Both the position numbers and the translations under genes were made by a program. Positions 29,936 through 48,385 of a stretch of 64,000 bases of DNA are shown here, in pieces. Position 1 is the stretch's first letter. Every line of letters starts with the position of its first letter. The notes under the pieces were generated by a model. The model did not search any database. It was not told where the DNA came from and worked only from the letters and a program-made list of their open reading frames with translations. Source of the stretch: Campylobacter concisus (GTDB lineage: Bacteria > Campylobacterota > Campylobacteria > Campylobacterales > Campylobacteraceae); NCBI RefSeq assembly GCF_002913045.1, contig NZ_PPAF01000035.1, positions 1 to 64,000 on the forward strand, given 5' to 3'.

Positions 29936-30094
29936 ATGAGAATTAAAATTGGTTTAAAATGCTCTGAAAGTGGTGATATAAATTATACAACAACTAAAAA
30001 TAGTAAAACTACTACAGATAAAGTTGAGCTTAAAAAGTATTGCCCAAGATTAAAAAAACATACTATACATAAAGAAGTTAAATTAAAAAGTTAA
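29936..30094 (+). CDS. rpmG: Ribosomal protein bL33
   Basis: 52-residue small, basic protein of the large ribosomal subunit ([12 protein letters not shown]...[17 protein letters not shown]). The cysteines C9 and C37 are what remains of the zinc-type L33 pattern, with only one at each site, so zinc binding is doubtful. AAAAGGA precedes the ATG. The position between tuf and tRNA-Trp/secE is the usual one. Confidence 0.95.
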   Translation: MRIKIGLKCSESGDINYTTTKNSKTTTDKVELKKYCPRLKKHTIHKEVKLKS

Positions 30095-30107
30095 TTAAGA
30101 AGCTATT

Positions 30108-30183
30108 AGGGCAATAGCTCCAACGGTAGAGCGCTGGATTCCAAATCCAATGGTTGGGGGTTCGAATCCCTCTTGCCCTGCCA
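30108..30183 (+). tRNA. tRNA-Trp (anticodon CCA)
   Basis: Acceptor arms AGGGCAA/TTGCCCT, anticodon loop TTCCAAA (CCA), CCA end encoded. It lies between rpmG and secE, a common bacterial arrangement. Confidence 0.97.
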
Positions 30184-30200
30184 CGACTAAGGTTAAGATT

Positions 30201-30380
30201 ATGGAGAAAATTATAAATTATATTAAGCTTTCTAAATTGGAAATAATGAAGGTTATCTATCCTACAAAAGAACAAATTAGAAATGCTTTTTTTGCAGTTT
30301 TTATCGTAGTTGCTGTTGTATCACTTTTTTTAGCTCTTGTCGATGTTATTATGTCCTTTGTTCTATCTAAAGTTATATGA
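30201..30380 (+). CDS. secE: Preprotein translocase subunit SecE
   Basis: 59-residue short-type SecE with one transmembrane helix (about 27-52), the essential clamp subunit of the SecYEG channel. The conserved VIYPTKEQIRNAFF segment precedes the helix. The frame is open back into tRNA-Trp, but the true start is the ATG at 30201 (MEKIINYIKLSKLEI), 17 bases after the tRNA. Confidence 0.95.
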   Translation: MEKIINYIKLSKLEIMKVIYPTKEQIRNAFFAVFIVVAVVSLFLALVDVIMSFVLSKVI

Positions 30381-30394
30381 TATAAGGAAAAGTA

Positions 30395-30925
30395 ATGTCA
30401 CATAAATGGTATGCTATACAGACTTACGCTGGAAGCGAAATGGCAGTAAAAAGAGGAATTGAAAATTTAGTAAAAGATCATGGAATAGAAGATCAGCTAA
30501 AAGAAGTTATAGTTCCTACAGAAGACGTAATTGAAATAAAAAATGGCAAGCAAAAAATCAACGAAAGAACTCTTTATCCAGGTTATGCTTTTGCATGCTT
30601 AGACCTTGATACAGCTCTTTGGCACAGGATTCAATCTTTACCAAAAGTTGGACGTTTTATTGGTGAAGCTAAAAAACCTACACCATTATCTGAAAAAGAT
30701 ATTAATACTATTTTGGAAAAAGTTCAAAAAAGAGCTGCGCCAAAACCTAAGATATTCTTTGAGGATGGTGAGAGTGTTCGTATAACAGAAGGTCCTTTTG
30801 CTAACTTTACAGGTATTGTTGAAGAATATGACATGATACATGGAAAACTTAGGCTTAATGTTTCTATTTTTGGTAGAAGCACCCCTGTTGATATTTTGTA
30901 TTCACAAGTTGAGAAGATAATTTAA
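30395..30925 (+). CDS. nusG: Transcription termination/antitermination factor NusG
   Basis: 176 residues. The N-terminal NGN domain ([23 protein letters not shown]) binds RNA polymerase. The C-terminal KOW domain ([20 protein letters not shown]) contacts Rho or ribosomal protein uS10. Standard neighbour of secE and rplK. Confidence 0.98.
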   Translation: MSHKWYAIQTYAGSEMAVKRGIENLVKDHGIEDQLKEVIVPTEDVIEIKNGKQKINERTLYPGYAFACLDLDTALWHRIQSLPKVGRFIGEAKKPTPLSEKDINTILEKVQKRAAPKPKIFFEDGESVRITEGPFANFTGIVEEYDMIHGKLRLNVSIFGRSTPVDILYSQVEKII

Positions 30926-30935
30926 GGAGCAAGAA

Positions 30936-31361
30936 ATGGCTAAAAAAGTTATAGGTGAAATAAAATTACAAATTGCTGCAACAAAAGCAAACCCTAGTCC
31001 GCCGGTTGGTCCAGCTCTTGGACAAAAAGGTGTTAATATTATGGAATTTTGTAAAGCCTTTAATGAGAGAACAAAAGATATGGTTGGGTTTAATATTCCA
31101 GTTGTTATAACTGTTTATGCTGATAAAAGTTTTACATTTATCACAAAACAGCCTCCTGCTACAGATCTTATTAAAAAGGCTGCAGGTATAACAAAAGGAA
31201 CTGATAATCCTTTAAAAAATAAAGTAGGCAAACTAACAAAAGCTCAAGTTTTAGAAATAGTTGAGAAAAAACTTGTTGATTTAAATACAAATGATAAAGA
31301 GCAAGCAGCTAAAATTATTGCTGGTTCAGCTCGATCAATGGGTGTCGAAGTAATAGACTAA
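30936..31361 (+). CDS. rplK: Ribosomal protein uL11
   Basis: 141 residues, normal length. The proline-rich N-terminal part ([27 protein letters not shown]) and the C-terminal rRNA-binding domain are both complete. It forms the GTPase-associated centre of the large subunit. Separated from rplA by a 59-base spacer with possible structure. Confidence 0.98.
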   Translation: MAKKVIGEIKLQIAATKANPSPPVGPALGQKGVNIMEFCKAFNERTKDMVGFNIPVVITVYADKSFTFITKQPPATDLIKKAAGITKGTDNPLKNKVGKLTKAQVLEIVEKKLVDLNTNDKEQAAKIIAGSARSMGVEVID

Positions 31362-31420
31362 AACCTTTACCGTCAGGTTGATTAGCAAAAGACGGAAGCA
31401 ATATATATGCGGAGAAATTT
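31362..31420 (+). promoter_or_regulatory. Spacer between rplK and rplA, possible L1-related leader
   Basis: Short hairpins are possible: AACCT (31362-31366) with AGGTT (31375-31379), or CCGTC (31370-31374) with GACGG (31391-31395). Since uL1 autoregulates this operon in other bacteria, a protein-binding structure is conceivable. I cannot show that it matches the known L1 site. Confidence 0.35.
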
Positions 31421-32122
31421 ATGGGAAAAACTAGTAAGAGATTTCAAGAATTGCTCAAAAAAGTAGAGCAAGATAAAATTTATAACCTTAGTGAGGCTAT
31501 TGATACAGTTAAAACTCTAGCTTCTGCTAAATTTAATGAAACAGTTGAGATTGCATTAAAATTAAATGTTGATCCAAGACATGCTGATCAAATGGTTCGT
31601 GGTTCAGTAGTTTTACCAGCTGGTACAGGTAAAACCGTAAGAGTTGCAGTTATTGCAAAAGATACTAAAGCTGATGAGGCAAAAGCAGCTGGTGCTGATA
31701 TTGTTGGTGCAGATGATTTGGTCGAAGATATTCAAAAAGGTATAATGAATTTTGATGTTCTTATAGCTACTCCAAATTTAATGGGTCTTGTAGGTAAGGT
31801 CGGTAGAATTTTAGGACCAAAAGGATTAATGCCAAACCCAAAAACTGGCACAGTTACAATGGATGTTGCACAAGCTGTTAACAATGCAAAAAGCGGCCAA
31901 GTAAATTTCCGTGTTGATAAGCAAGGAAATATACATGCAGGTCTTGGTAAAGTTAATTTTACTAAAGAACAATTAAATGAAAATATTTCAACATTTATTA
32001 AAGCGATCAATAAACATAAGCCTGCAACAGCAAAGGGCAGATATGTTAGAAATGCTTCGTTGTCTTTGACAATGAGCCCATCTATAGCTCTTGATACTCA
32101 AGAAGTTATGGACTTAAAATAA
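31421..32122 (+). CDS. rplA: Ribosomal protein uL1
   Basis: 233 residues, full length, with the family core ([39 protein letters not shown]). It forms the L1 stalk and, in other bacteria, represses its own operon by binding the mRNA. Confidence 0.98.
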   Translation: MGKTSKRFQELLKKVEQDKIYNLSEAIDTVKTLASAKFNETVEIALKLNVDPRHADQMVRGSVVLPAGTGKTVRVAVIAKDTKADEAKAAGADIVGADDLVEDIQKGIMNFDVLIATPNLMGLVGKVGRILGPKGLMPNPKTGTVTMDVAQAVNNAKSGQVNFRVDKQGNIHAGLGKVNFTKEQLNENISTFIKAINKHKPATAKGRYVRNASLSLTMSPSIALDTQEVMDLK

Positions 32123-32227
32123 AACTAAAAATTAAAATTTATATCTTAGATTGGAGATAGCCGAGGCCATTGGGCTTAATTGATTCGACCCGCTCTGCTT
32201 GAAATCACCGGTCGGAAAGGAGAAAAA
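32123..32227 (+). promoter_or_regulatory. Leader of rplJ-rplL (L10 leader-like)
   Basis: Structured 105-base leader. TTCGACC (32184-32190) can pair with GGTCGGA (32210-32216), ending directly at the rplJ ribosome binding site (AAAGGAG). A GGAGATAGCC...GGCC segment upstream could form a kinked stem. The position and layout fit the autoregulatory leader bound by the L10-L7/L12 complex in other bacteria. Assignment by analogy. Confidence 0.55.
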
Positions 32228-32713
32228 GTGACACGTAACGAAAAAACTGAAGTTGTTGCAAAATTAGAGAGTGAATTTAAAACTGCTGAAGCTATTATAG
32301 TTTGTGACTATCGTGGCCTTTCAGTAAAGAAACTTGAAGTTTTAAGAAATTCTGCTAAAGAACAAAATGTAAAAGTTCAGGTTATTAAAAATACTCTTGC
32401 AAATATTGCTCTTAAAAATTCTGATAAAGTCGGAATGGAACTCAAAGATACAAATATCTATCTTTGGAGTGAAGATCAATTAGCAGTAACTAAAGTAGCC
32501 GCAAAATTTGAAGAGTCTAATGCTGATCTTTTTAAAATAAAAACAGCTTATATTGATGGCGAAGTTGCTAGCGTTGATAAAGTTAAAGCTCTATCTAAAA
32601 TGCCTAGCCGTGATGAGCTTATTGCGATGCTTTTACAAGTTTGGAATGCGCCAATTCAAAATTTTACAATTGGTTTGAATGCACTTAAAGAGAAAAAAGA
32701 ACAATCAGCTTAA
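32228..32713 (+). CDS. rplJ: Ribosomal protein uL10
   Basis: 161 residues. It carries the bL12 dimers at the base of the ribosomal stalk. The frame is open 48 bases further upstream, but the GTG at 32228 (product [17 protein letters not shown]) has the AAAGGAG ribosome binding site and the usual family start. The conserved [17 protein letters not shown] region is clear, and the C-terminal helix for L12 binding ends with NALKEKKEQ. Confidence 0.96.
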   Translation: MTRNEKTEVVAKLESEFKTAEAIIVCDYRGLSVKKLEVLRNSAKEQNVKVQVIKNTLANIALKNSDKVGMELKDTNIYLWSEDQLAVTKVAAKFEESNADLFKIKTAYIDGEVASVDKVKALSKMPSRDELIAMLLQVWNAPIQNFTIGLNALKEKKEQSA

Positions 32714-32743
32714 TTTAAATTAAAAAAATAATAAGGATTAAAA

Positions 32744-33124
32744 ATGGCAATTACTAAAGAAGATGTATTAGAGTTTATATCTAATCTTTCTGTACTTGAA
32801 CTTAGTGAACTTGTAAAAGAGTTCGAAGAGAAATTTGGTGTTAGCGCAGCTCCTGTAATGGTAGCTGGTGGTGCTGTTGCAGCAGGCGGTGCAGCAGCTG
32901 CAGCAGAGGAAAAAACAGAATTTAACATTGTCCTGGTTGATTCTGGTGATAAGAAAATCAACGTTATTAAAGTTGTTAGAGCGCTTACTGGTCTTGGTCT
33001 TAAAGAAGCTAAAGACGCAGTTGAGGGAACACCATCTGTTCTTAAAGAAGGCGTTAGCAAAGATGAGGCTGAGGCAGCTAAAAAAGAGCTTGAGGAAGCT
33101 GGTGCCAAGGTTGAACTTAAATAA
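32744..33124 (+). CDS. rplL: Ribosomal protein bL12 (L7/L12)
   Basis: 126 residues: N-terminal dimerisation domain (1-35), alanine/glycine hinge (about 38-55) and globular C-terminal domain with [22 protein letters not shown], which contacts translation factors. Normal length, in the usual position after rplJ. Confidence 0.98.
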   Translation: MAITKEDVLEFISNLSVLELSELVKEFEEKFGVSAAPVMVAGGAVAAGGAAAAAEEKTEFNIVLVDSGDKKINVIKVVRALTGLGLKEAKDAVEGTPSVLKEGVSKDEAEAAKKELEEAGAKVELK

Positions 33125-33152
33125 TTTTTTATTATTTGAGCTTAATATTTCA

Positions 33153-33179
33153 AGAGAGGGCATAGGCTCTCTCTTTTTT
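33153..33179 (+). terminator. Attenuator between rplL and rpoB
   Basis: AGAGAG (33153-33158) pairs with CTCTCT (33167-33172), followed by CTTTTTT. A short-stem intrinsic terminator in the position of the well-known partial terminator that lowers rpoBC transcription relative to the ribosomal proteins. Confidence 0.65.
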
Positions 33180-33200
33180 AAATTTTAGATGCCTTGTTAA

Positions 33201-41889
<8,689 letters not shown>

Positions 41890-41895
41890 TACTTC

Positions 41896-41916
41896 AAGCC
41901 CCTATTTTTGGGGCTT
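41896..41916 (+). terminator. Hairpin after rpoC
   Basis: AAGCCCC and GGGGCTT form a perfect seven-pair GC-rich stem around a seven-base loop, six bases after the rpoC stop. The following sequence (AACTACTTT) has no strong T-run, so termination may be partial. Confidence 0.6.
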
Positions 41917-42010
41917 AACTACTTTATAAAATTAAATCAATTAAAAATTTATAAGCTATTAACTATCACCTAATAAAATCCTTATCTTTAAATCACATCA
42001 TGGAGAATTT

Positions 42011-42400
42011 ATGAAAAACGTTGATCTTGGACTTTTATTTATACGTTTAGGACTTGGTATCTGCCTTTTTATGCATGGTTTTGGTAAAATTTTACATGGA
42101 CTTAGTGGAGTAAAAGGTATATTAGTAAATGCTGGATTACCTGGATTTTTGGCATATTTTTCTTACCTTGGAGAGCTCTTAGCACCCATCATGTTAATTA
42201 TTGGTTTTTATTCAAGAGTAGGCGCTATCCTAGTTTTAGGTACTAGTATTACTATTTTATACTCGTACTATGGATTTGCAAATTTATTTGCATTAAATGA
42301 GGTTAATGGCTTTAAATCGGAACTTATCTATCTTTATATTGCTATTTCACTTTGTATTCTTTTGATAGGTAGTGGCAAATATGCTATCAAACAAGACTAA
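42011..42400 (+). CDS. DoxX family membrane protein
   Basis: 129 residues with four hydrophobic segments and the family opening (LGLLFIRLGLGICLFMHGFGKI) with a histidine near residue 23. DoxX-type proteins are small inner-membrane proteins of uncertain function, linked in places to oxidative stress or quinone chemistry. A single gene between the rpoBC and rpsL operons. Confidence 0.82.
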   Translation: MKNVDLGLLFIRLGLGICLFMHGFGKILHGLSGVKGILVNAGLPGFLAYFSYLGELLAPIMLIIGFYSRVGAILVLGTSITILYSYYGFANLFALNEVNGFKSELIYLYIAISLCILLIGSGKYAIKQD

Positions 42401-42424
42401 TACAAAATAAAGACAGCAGAGTTT

Positions 42425-42456
42425 TATAAAATCAAGAATTTATAAAATCAAGAATT
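42425..42456. repeat. Perfect tandem duplication of 16 bases
   Basis: TATAAAATCAAGAATT occurs twice back to back (42425-42440 and 42441-42456) in the 146-base gap between the doxX-like gene and rpsL. No other feature in this gap is clear. Probably a recent slippage duplication, in or near the rpsL promoter region. Confidence 0.7.
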
Positions 42457-42546
42457 AGATGAGTAAGTCTAACTTATTAACCGTTATTTAAGTTTATTTT
42501 AAATAAAATTAGGTCTTTTTAATAAATTTAGTTGAAAGGAATTATT

Positions 42547-42945
42547 GTGCCAACCATAAATCAATTGGTCAGAAAAGAACGCAAGAAAGTGACTGTTAAG
42601 TCAAAATCTCCAGCGTTAAAAGAGTGCCCTCAAAGAAGAGGAGTTTGCACTAGGGTTTATACTACAACTCCTAAAAAACCAAACTCAGCTTTGAGGAAAG
42701 TTGCCAAAGTCAGGCTAACAAGCGGTTTTGAAGTCATCAGCTATATCGGTGGTGAAGGTCACAACCTACAAGAACACAGTATCGTTTTAGTTCGCGGCGG
42801 TAGGGTTAAAGACTTACCAGGTGTTAAATATCACATCGTTCGTGGTGCACTTGATACTGCTGGTGTTGCAAAAAGAACAGTTTCTCGTTCTAAATATGGT
42901 GCGAAACGCCCTAAAGCTGGCGCTGCAGCTGCAACAAAAAAGTAA
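42547..42945 (+). CDS. rpsL: Ribosomal protein uS12
   Basis: 132 residues from the GTG at 42547 (product [15 protein letters not shown]). An in-frame ATG 15 bases upstream would add a non-family extension. The decoding-site lysines lie in [12 protein letters not shown] and [11 protein letters not shown] and are in the streptomycin-sensitive form. The tail is alanine- and lysine-rich ([10 protein letters not shown]). First gene of the str operon with rpsG and fusA. Confidence 0.97.
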   Translation: MPTINQLVRKERKKVTVKSKSPALKECPQRRGVCTRVYTTTPKKPNSALRKVAKVRLTSGFEVISYIGGEGHNLQEHSIVLVRGGRVKDLPGVKYHIVRGALDTAGVAKRTVSRSKYGAKRPKAGAAAATKK

Positions 42946-43002
42946 AAATTTAGGTTCGCAGACGTTGCTAAAATTTGCAAACGTTTGAGTAAAATTTCAT
43001 AA

Positions 43003-43494
<492 letters not shown>

Positions 43495-43506
43495 GAAAGA
43501 ATTAGT

Positions 43507-45585
43507 ATGGCAGAGAGAAAAACGCCTTTACATAAGGTAAGAAATATTGGTATTGCGGCTCATATTGATGCTGGAAAGACAACTACTAGTGAGAGAATTT
43601 TATTTTTTACTGGTATGAGCCATAAAATAGGCGAGGTTCATGATGGTGCTGCTACCATGGACTGGATGGAACAAGAAAAAGAGCGTGGTATTACTATTAC
43701 TTCGGCTGCAACTACGGCATTTTGGAAGGGTTATCAAATAAACCTAATTGACACTCCGGGACACGTTGACTTTACTATCGAAGTTGAGCGTTCTATGCGT
43801 GTTCTTGACGGTGCTGTTTCAGTATTTTGTTCTGTTGGCGGTGTTCAACCACAATCAGAAACTGTTTGGAGACAAGCAAATAAATATCATGTGCCAAGAA
43901 TCGTTTTTGTTAATAAAATGGATAGAATTGGTGCAAATTTCTTTAGAGTTGAAGAGCAGATTAGGGAAAGACTAAAAGCAAACCCTATTCCTATTCAAAT
44001 TCCTATAGGTGCCGAAGATAACTTTAGAGGTGTGGTTGACCTTGTAAGAATGAAAGCTTACGTTTGGAATGATGAGAAAAAGCCAACTGACTATGTTGAA
44101 GAAGAAATTCCAGCTGAAGTTAAAGATAAAGCAGAGGAATACCGTGCAAAACTAATCGAAGCAGTTTCAGAGACGGATGATAGCTTGATGGAGAAATTTT
44201 TTGCTGGTGAAGAGCTAAGTGAAGAAGAGATCAAAAAAGGCATAAAAGCAGGGTGCTTGAGAATGACTATCACGCCTATGCTTTGTGGAACCGCGTTTAA
44301 AAACAAGGGTATTCAACCTCTACTTGATGCTGTTGTTGATTACTTGCCAGCTCCAGATGAAATTGAAGCTATTAAAGGCGTATATGAAGATGGTACTGAA
44401 GTAACTGTTGAAAGCACTGATAATGGGGAATTTGCAGCTCTTGCATTTAAGATTATGACTGACCCATTTGTTGGACAGCTAACATTTATTCGTGTTTATA
44501 GAGGAAGCTTGGAAAGTGGTAGCTATGCTTATAATACTGTTCAAGATAGTAAAGAGAGAATCGGTCGCTTGCTAAAAATGCACTCAAATAAACGTGAAGA
44601 GATTACTGAGCTTTTCGCTGGTGAGATCGGCGCTGTTGTTGGTCTAAAAAATACTCTAACAGGTGATACTCTAGCTAGTGAAAAAGATAAAGTTATTCTT
44701 GAAAGAATGGACTTTCCAGAGCCAGTTATTAGTGTTGCGGTTGAGCCAAAAACAAAAGCAGACCAGGAAAAAATGGCAATAGCGCTTCAAAAACTAGCTC
44801 AAGAAGATCCAAGTTTTAGAGTTAGCACAGACGAAGAGAGCGGTCAAACTATTATTAGTGGTATGGGTGAGCTTCACCTTGAGATCATTGTTGATCGTAT
44901 GCTTCGTGAATTTAAAGTTGATGCTGAAGTTGGTCAACCACAAGTTGCTTATCGCGAAACTATTCGTAAGACAGTTGAGCAGGAATATAAGTATGCTAAA
45001 CAATCAGGCGGTCGTGGTCAATATGGTCACGTATTTTTACGTATTGAGCCGCTCCCAGCTGCTAGTGGATTTGAGTTTGTCAATGATATCAAAGGTGGTG
45101 TTGTTCCAAAAGAATATATCCCAGCTGTTGAAAAAGGTTGTAAAGAGGCACTTCAAAGTGGTATTCTTGCTGGTTATCCAGTCGAAGATGTTAAAGTTAC
45201 ACTATTTGATGGTAGCTACCATGAAGTTGACTCATCTGAAATGGCATTTAAGCTTGCTGCTTCAATGGGCTTTAAGGAAGGTGCTAGAAAGGCAGGTGCT
45301 GTTATTCTTGAGCCTATGATGAAGGTTGAAGTTGAAACTCCAGAAGAGTATATGGGTGATGTTATAGGCGATCTTAATAAACGCCGTGGCCAAGTAAATT
45401 CAATGGATGATAGAAATGGTGTGAAGATCATTGCAGCTTATTGTCCATTAGCTCAAATGTTTGGCTATTCAACAGATCTTCGCTCAATGACTCAAGGTCG
45501 TGCAACTTATTCAATGGAATTTGATCACTACGAAGAAGTTCCTAAAAACGTAAGTGATGAAATCATTAAAAAGAGAAATGGCTAA
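43507..45585 (+). CDS. fusA: Elongation factor G
   Basis: 692-residue translocation GTPase. G1 AHIDAGKTT, switch-[12 protein letters not shown]3 DTPGHVDF and G4 NKMD are all intact, followed by domains II to V ([10 protein letters not shown] in domain IV). The classic str-operon layout lacks tuf here because tuf lies in the tRNA cluster. Confidence 0.99.
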   Translation: MAERKTPLHKVRNIGIAAHIDAGKTTTSERILFFTGMSHKIGEVHDGAATMDWMEQEKERGITITSAATTAFWKGYQINLIDTPGHVDFTIEVERSMRVLDGAVSVFCSVGGVQPQSETVWRQANKYHVPRIVFVNKMDRIGANFFRVEEQIRERLKANPIPIQIPIGAEDNFRGVVDLVRMKAYVWNDEKKPTDYVEEEIPAEVKDKAEEYRAKLIEAVSETDDSLMEKFFAGEELSEEEIKKGIKAGCLRMTITPMLCGTAFKNKGIQPLLDAVVDYLPAPDEIEAIKGVYEDGTEVTVESTDNGEFAALAFKIMTDPFVGQLTFIRVYRGSLESGSYAYNTVQDSKERIGRLLKMHSNKREEITELFAGEIGAVVGLKNTLTGDTLASEKDKVILERMDFPEPVISVAVEPKTKADQEKMAIALQKLAQEDPSFRVSTDEESGQTIISGMGELHLEIIVDRMLREFKVDAEVGQPQVAYRETIRKTVEQEYKYAKQSGGRGQYGHVFLRIEPLPAASGFEFVNDIKGGVVPKEYIPAVEKGCKEALQSGILAGYPVEDVKVTLFDGSYHEVDSSEMAFKLAASMGFKEGARKAGAVILEPMMKVEVETPEEYMGDVIGDLNKRRGQVNSMDDRNGVKIIAAYCPLAQMFGYSTDLRSMTQGRATYSMEFDHYEEVPKNVSDEIIKKRNG

Positions 45586-45595
45586 TTAACCAAAG

Positions 45596-45617
45596 AAGGG
45601 CAGAGTAATCTGTCCTT
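45596..45617 (+). terminator. Hairpin after fusA
   Basis: AAGGGCAGA and TCTGTCCTT form a nine-pair stem (one G-T) closed by the tetraloop GTAA, followed by an AT-rich stretch (TAAAAATTATTT). Likely end of the str operon. Confidence 0.65.
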
Positions 45618-45663
45618 TAAAAATTATTTATTCTGATAAAATCTATCTACAAAAATATGAATT

Positions 45664-45740
45664 GTCCTCATAGCTCAGCTGGATAGAGCGTAGAATTCCT
45701 AATTCTAAGGCCACAGGTTCGAACCCTGTTGGGGACACCA
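45664..45740 (+). tRNA. tRNA-Arg (anticodon CCT)
   Basis: Acceptor arms GTCCTCA/TGGGGAC, anticodon loop TTCCTAA (CCT) in stem TAGAA/TTCTA, CCA encoded. Reads AGG codons. Confidence 0.96.
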
Positions 45741-46145
45741 TCATACAATCGCCTTTGTAAAATACAAAGTACTCAAACAAGTGTTTTTTTAAATATACTA
45801 AAACGTATAATAAGATATAGCAATTTATAAAAAATATTCTTATGCTGATAGCAAATAGAGTAAAAGAAAAAAATACAAAGAATGGACTTTATAAAAAAGA
45901 TTATAAGTTATATGCAAACAAGATCACTAAAATCAAAGAAAAATTTTATAAAAAGCTAATGGTAAATGACTATATTTTTTGTCATTCTAGTTGGTTTATC
46001 TATAGATGCTTTCGTAATCGATTTAGCTTTTTATCAACATGTTATATTATTAATTTTTATCCAAACTAATAAATTTTATCAACAAAAATTTTTATATATT
46101 TAATAATCCGTGCTAACATTTCAAAAATTTATTTAAGGAGAGTAG
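45741..46145. other. 405-base region without a convincing gene
   Basis: Very AT-rich. A 75-codon frame at 45842-46069 is lysine-rich and unlike neighbouring proteins. Overlapping it in another frame, 45966-46103 could encode a 45-residue hydrophobic peptide (MTIFFVILVGLSIDAFVIDL...) without a good ribosome binding site. These look like chance or the remains of a small membrane-protein gene. No phage or insertion-sequence traces are seen downstream of the tRNA. Confidence 0.3.
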
Positions 46146-46523
46146 ATGAAAAAAATTTTACTTTTAGGAGCTGTTTGTTGTATGTTGTCAGCTGATGTTA
46201 AAACTGTTAATATAAGCCCAGATGAGATCAAAAAATATGATCAAATTATCGATATAAGAACTCCATCTGAGTGGCAAGAGACTGGCGTTATCGCAGGTGC
46301 AAAGACTATAACTTTTAATCCAAACGATAAGAGTGCATTTTTAGAGGAGCTTTCAAAGGCAGTTGATGTCAAAAAACCTATTGCTCTTGTTTGTAGAAGT
46401 GGCAGAAGAAGTACAGCAGCAGCCGCAGCGATAGATAGCTCGGATCTTAAGATAATAAATTTAGATGGAGGTATGAGTAGCTTGATCGAGCAAGGCTATA
46501 AAACTACGCCTTATAAAAAATAG
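46146..46523 (+). CDS. Periplasmic rhodanese-like protein
   Basis: 125 residues: signal peptide (KKILLLGAVCCMLSA) and one rhodanese domain with IIDIRTPSEWQETGVIAGA and the active-site loop CRSGRRS. Such secreted single-domain proteins may move sulfur or act on persulfides in the periplasm. The substrate is unknown. Ribosome binding site AAGGAGA. Confidence 0.88.
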   Translation: MKKILLLGAVCCMLSADVKTVNISPDEIKKYDQIIDIRTPSEWQETGVIAGAKTITFNPNDKSAFLEELSKAVDVKKPIALVCRSGRRSTAAAAAIDSSDLKIINLDGGMSSLIEQGYKTTPYKK

Positions 46524-46635
46524 ACAAATTTTGTAATCCTACATTTGACTATAAGATAAATTTATTTTGTAGTCAAATTTTATATCAAATAATAAAATTT
46601 ATTATTTGATTAACCACCGATTAACTCTAGCTATA

Positions 46636-46641
46636 TATAAT
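46636..46641 (+). promoter_or_regulatory. -10 element of the dps gene
   Basis: TATAAT within CTATATATAATTTC, 33 bases before the start codon. No operator could be identified with confidence. Confidence 0.45.
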
Positions 46642-46673
46642 TTCATCATATTTATAATAAAGAAGGAAACAAA

Positions 46674-47108
46674 ATGTCAAAAGTTATTTTACAATTAAAT
46701 GTTATTCAGGCTGATGCAAATGCACTTTATATTAAATTTCACGATCTTCACTGGAATGTAAAAGGTATTCAATTTTTTAGCGTTCATGAATACACAGAAA
46801 AAGCTTATGAAGATATGAGTGAGATATTTGATGATGCAGCTGAGAGAGCTCTTATGCTTGGTGGCAGACCTATCGTCAAGGCTGAAGAGCTAGCAAAAGT
46901 TACTCACATAAAACACGAGCCAAAAGAAATTTACACTCCAACTGAGGTTTTAGAGATTGTCTTGGCTGATTATAAACACCTTTTGGGCGAGTTTAAAAAG
47001 CTTGACGAGCTTGCAGAAGGCGATACAACAACTCAAATGTATGCACAAGATCAAATCGCAAAATTTGAAAAAGCCATCTGGATGCTAAACGCAACACTTA
47101 GCAAATAA
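46674..47108 (+). CDS. dps: Dps-family ferritin-like DNA-protection protein
   Basis: 144-residue four-helix protein that stores iron and guards against peroxide. The inter-subunit ferroxidase site is visible in FHDLHWNVKG (histidines) and YEDMSEIFDDAAERAL (Asp/Glu). Forms 12-mers in homologues. Good ribosome binding site (AAGAAGGA). Confidence 0.93.
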   Translation: MSKVILQLNVIQADANALYIKFHDLHWNVKGIQFFSVHEYTEKAYEDMSEIFDDAAERALMLGGRPIVKAEELAKVTHIKHEPKEIYTPTEVLEIVLADYKHLLGEFKKLDELAEGDTTTQMYAQDQIAKFEKAIWMLNATLSK

Positions 47109-47113
47109 CTACT

Positions 47114-47131
47114 AGCGGGAGTTTTCCCGCT
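47114..47131 (+). terminator. Hairpin after dps
   Basis: AGCGGGA and TCCCGCT form a perfect seven-pair stem around GTTT, six bases after the dps stop, with an AT-rich tail. Confidence 0.6.
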
Positions 47132-47136
47132 CTATC

Positions 47137-47163
47137 TAAATAAATTTTACTTTTTGGCGATAT
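47137..47163 (+). promoter_or_regulatory. Candidate sigma-28 (FliA) promoter
   Basis: TAAA (47137-47140), 17 bases, then CGATAT (47158-47163): the layout of Campylobacter flagellar sigma-28 promoters (TAAA...CGATAT). It lies 28 bases before the start of the next gene and suggests flagellar class 3 expression. Confidence 0.6.
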
Positions 47164-47190
47164 TGATTTTATAAAATTTAAGGAGCCAAA

Positions 47191-47778
47191 ATGAAAATTT
47201 TTCAAATCGCAAACTCATATAATAGTTCAAGTATAAAAGAAAATATAAAATCAGAAATTTCACTTCATAAAGATGAAAAGGATATCTCTAAAAAAGAGTC
47301 TGAAATTACAAATTTAACAGCCAAAGACATTTCAAATAGCTATTTTTTCCAGTATCAAAAAGAGATCGTTAAAAGTAGTAGTTCAAATTTATTAGCTCAA
47401 GGTGGCTTAAGCTTTAATGCGCCTAAAAATTTATCAGAAATTTTATCAGGCCTTGATCTTGCAAATATCGGCTATAATGGTAAATCTTTAAACGAGCTAA
47501 CTAGTGACGAGGCAAATGATCTTATTAGTGAGAATGGATTTTTTGGTATCGCAAATACGGCTGAGAGGATAGCTAGCTTTGTGCTAAATGGTGCAGGTGA
47601 TGATGTGAAAAAACTAAAAGCTGGTAGAGAGGGCGTGGCAAAGGGTTTTGAGGATGCGAAGAAAATTTGGGGAGGCGAGCTTCCTGAAATTTCACAAAAG
47701 ACTATTGAAAAGACCCTTGAGACACTTGATAAAAAGATCGCCGAGCTTGGCGGTAACGTTTTAAATGTTTCAGCTTAA
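47191..47778 (+). CDS. DUF5610-like protein, probably flagellar co-expressed
   Basis: 195 residues with a polar, low-complexity N-terminal half and a conserved-looking C-terminal region (about 110-190: ENGFFGIANTAERIASFVLNGAGDD, GREGVAKGFEDAKKIWGGELPEIS). This region resembles the DUF5610 domain. Homologues in this genus are sometimes named hydrogenase-4 component G, which the sequence does not support. No signal or membrane segment. The upstream sigma-28-like promoter suggests a role linked to motility or flagellar secretion. Ribosome binding site AAGGAG. Confidence 0.75.
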   Translation: MKIFQIANSYNSSSIKENIKSEISLHKDEKDISKKESEITNLTAKDISNSYFFQYQKEIVKSSSSNLLAQGGLSFNAPKNLSEILSGLDLANIGYNGKSLNELTSDEANDLISENGFFGIANTAERIASFVLNGAGDDVKKLKAGREGVAKGFEDAKKIWGGELPEISQKTIEKTLETLDKKIAELGGNVLNVSA

Positions 47779-47783
47779 CTATT

Positions 47784-47801
47784 TTAGGCAGGCTCGCCTA
47801 A
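47784..47801 (+). terminator. Weak hairpin after the DUF5610-like gene
   Basis: TTAGGC and GCCTAA pair over six bases around AGGCTC, six bases after the stop codon. No T-run. Low confidence. Confidence 0.35.
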
Positions 47802-47911
47802 GATAAATTTGTATGATTGTGTATATAAATTTAGATACGAGCCTTTAATTTCCCGCAAAATTTATTTAATCTTAAAAGTTATACTTCGCCGTTTTACACT
47901 AAGGAGAAGAG

Positions 47912-48349
47912 ATGAAAGCTAAAATTTTACTTACACTGACAGCTGCTATCATGTTTTTGGGTTGCTCATTTTTTGAGGACAACCCGCCAGTACGAAAACA
48001 GCCAAGACAGGTCATGCAAAATACACCAGCAAAAAGCTCGATCAAAGGTTTTATAAAAGAGGTTACATATAAAGATTCAAAATACTGCTATGAAATAGTG
48101 GCGAGCGATACAAAAAACCACAAACTCAATAAAGCAAATTTTTGTGCAAATAGATACTATTATGATAAAGGCGACTTAGTCTATGCGACCTTTTATGCAG
48201 ATAAACTTATAGATATGCTTCTTATAAAAGAGGGTGGCTCTAGTGGCTTATATAATGGTATAAAAAAGCCACAAAATGAAGTGATTATTAAAAGAAAAAA
48301 TGTAAAAACAAATATCGAAGTGCCAAAAGAGGAAAAAATTTCTTTTTAA
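47912..48349 (+). CDS. Putative lipoprotein of unknown function
   Basis: 145 residues with a type II signal (lipobox FLGC, cysteine at 18), a proline- and lysine-rich linker, and a beta-rich domain (IKGFIKEVTYKDSKYCYEIVASD, ANRYYYDKGDLVYATFYADKLID) with two cysteines that could pair. Probably anchored in a cell membrane and facing the periplasm. No family recognised. Confidence 0.72.
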   Translation: MKAKILLTLTAAIMFLGCSFFEDNPPVRKQPRQVMQNTPAKSSIKGFIKEVTYKDSKYCYEIVASDTKNHKLNKANFCANRYYYDKGDLVYATFYADKLIDMLLIKEGGSSGLYNGIKKPQNEVIIKRKNVKTNIEVPKEEKISF

Positions 48350-48385
48350 TTACCGTTGATTTACTGCTTGCTTATATAATTTCAA

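Noticed and set aside
30150..30200. Upstream extension of secE
   Set aside because: The extra 17 codons lie within and just after tRNA-Trp; the ATG at 30201 gives the family-typical protein.
32768..33188. Long open frames on both strands over rplL
   Set aside because: rplL is unmistakable in frame; the others arise from its biased alanine/lysine codons.
42425..42456. CRISPR-like repeat
   Set aside because: Two directly adjoining copies of 16 bases without spacers; a simple tandem duplication.
44858..45319. 153-codon open frame inside fusA
   Set aside because: It is in a shifted frame of the highly conserved fusA gene and has a composition typical of a shadow frame.
45842..46069. 75-codon frame downstream of tRNA-Arg
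   Set aside because: Lysine-rich composition, no ribosome binding site, no family resemblance, and an overlapping alternative frame; treated as non-coding.
47191..47778. Hydrogenase-4 component G
   Set aside because: No hydrogenase genes are near and no hydrogenase motif is visible; the sigma-28-like promoter suggests a different role.
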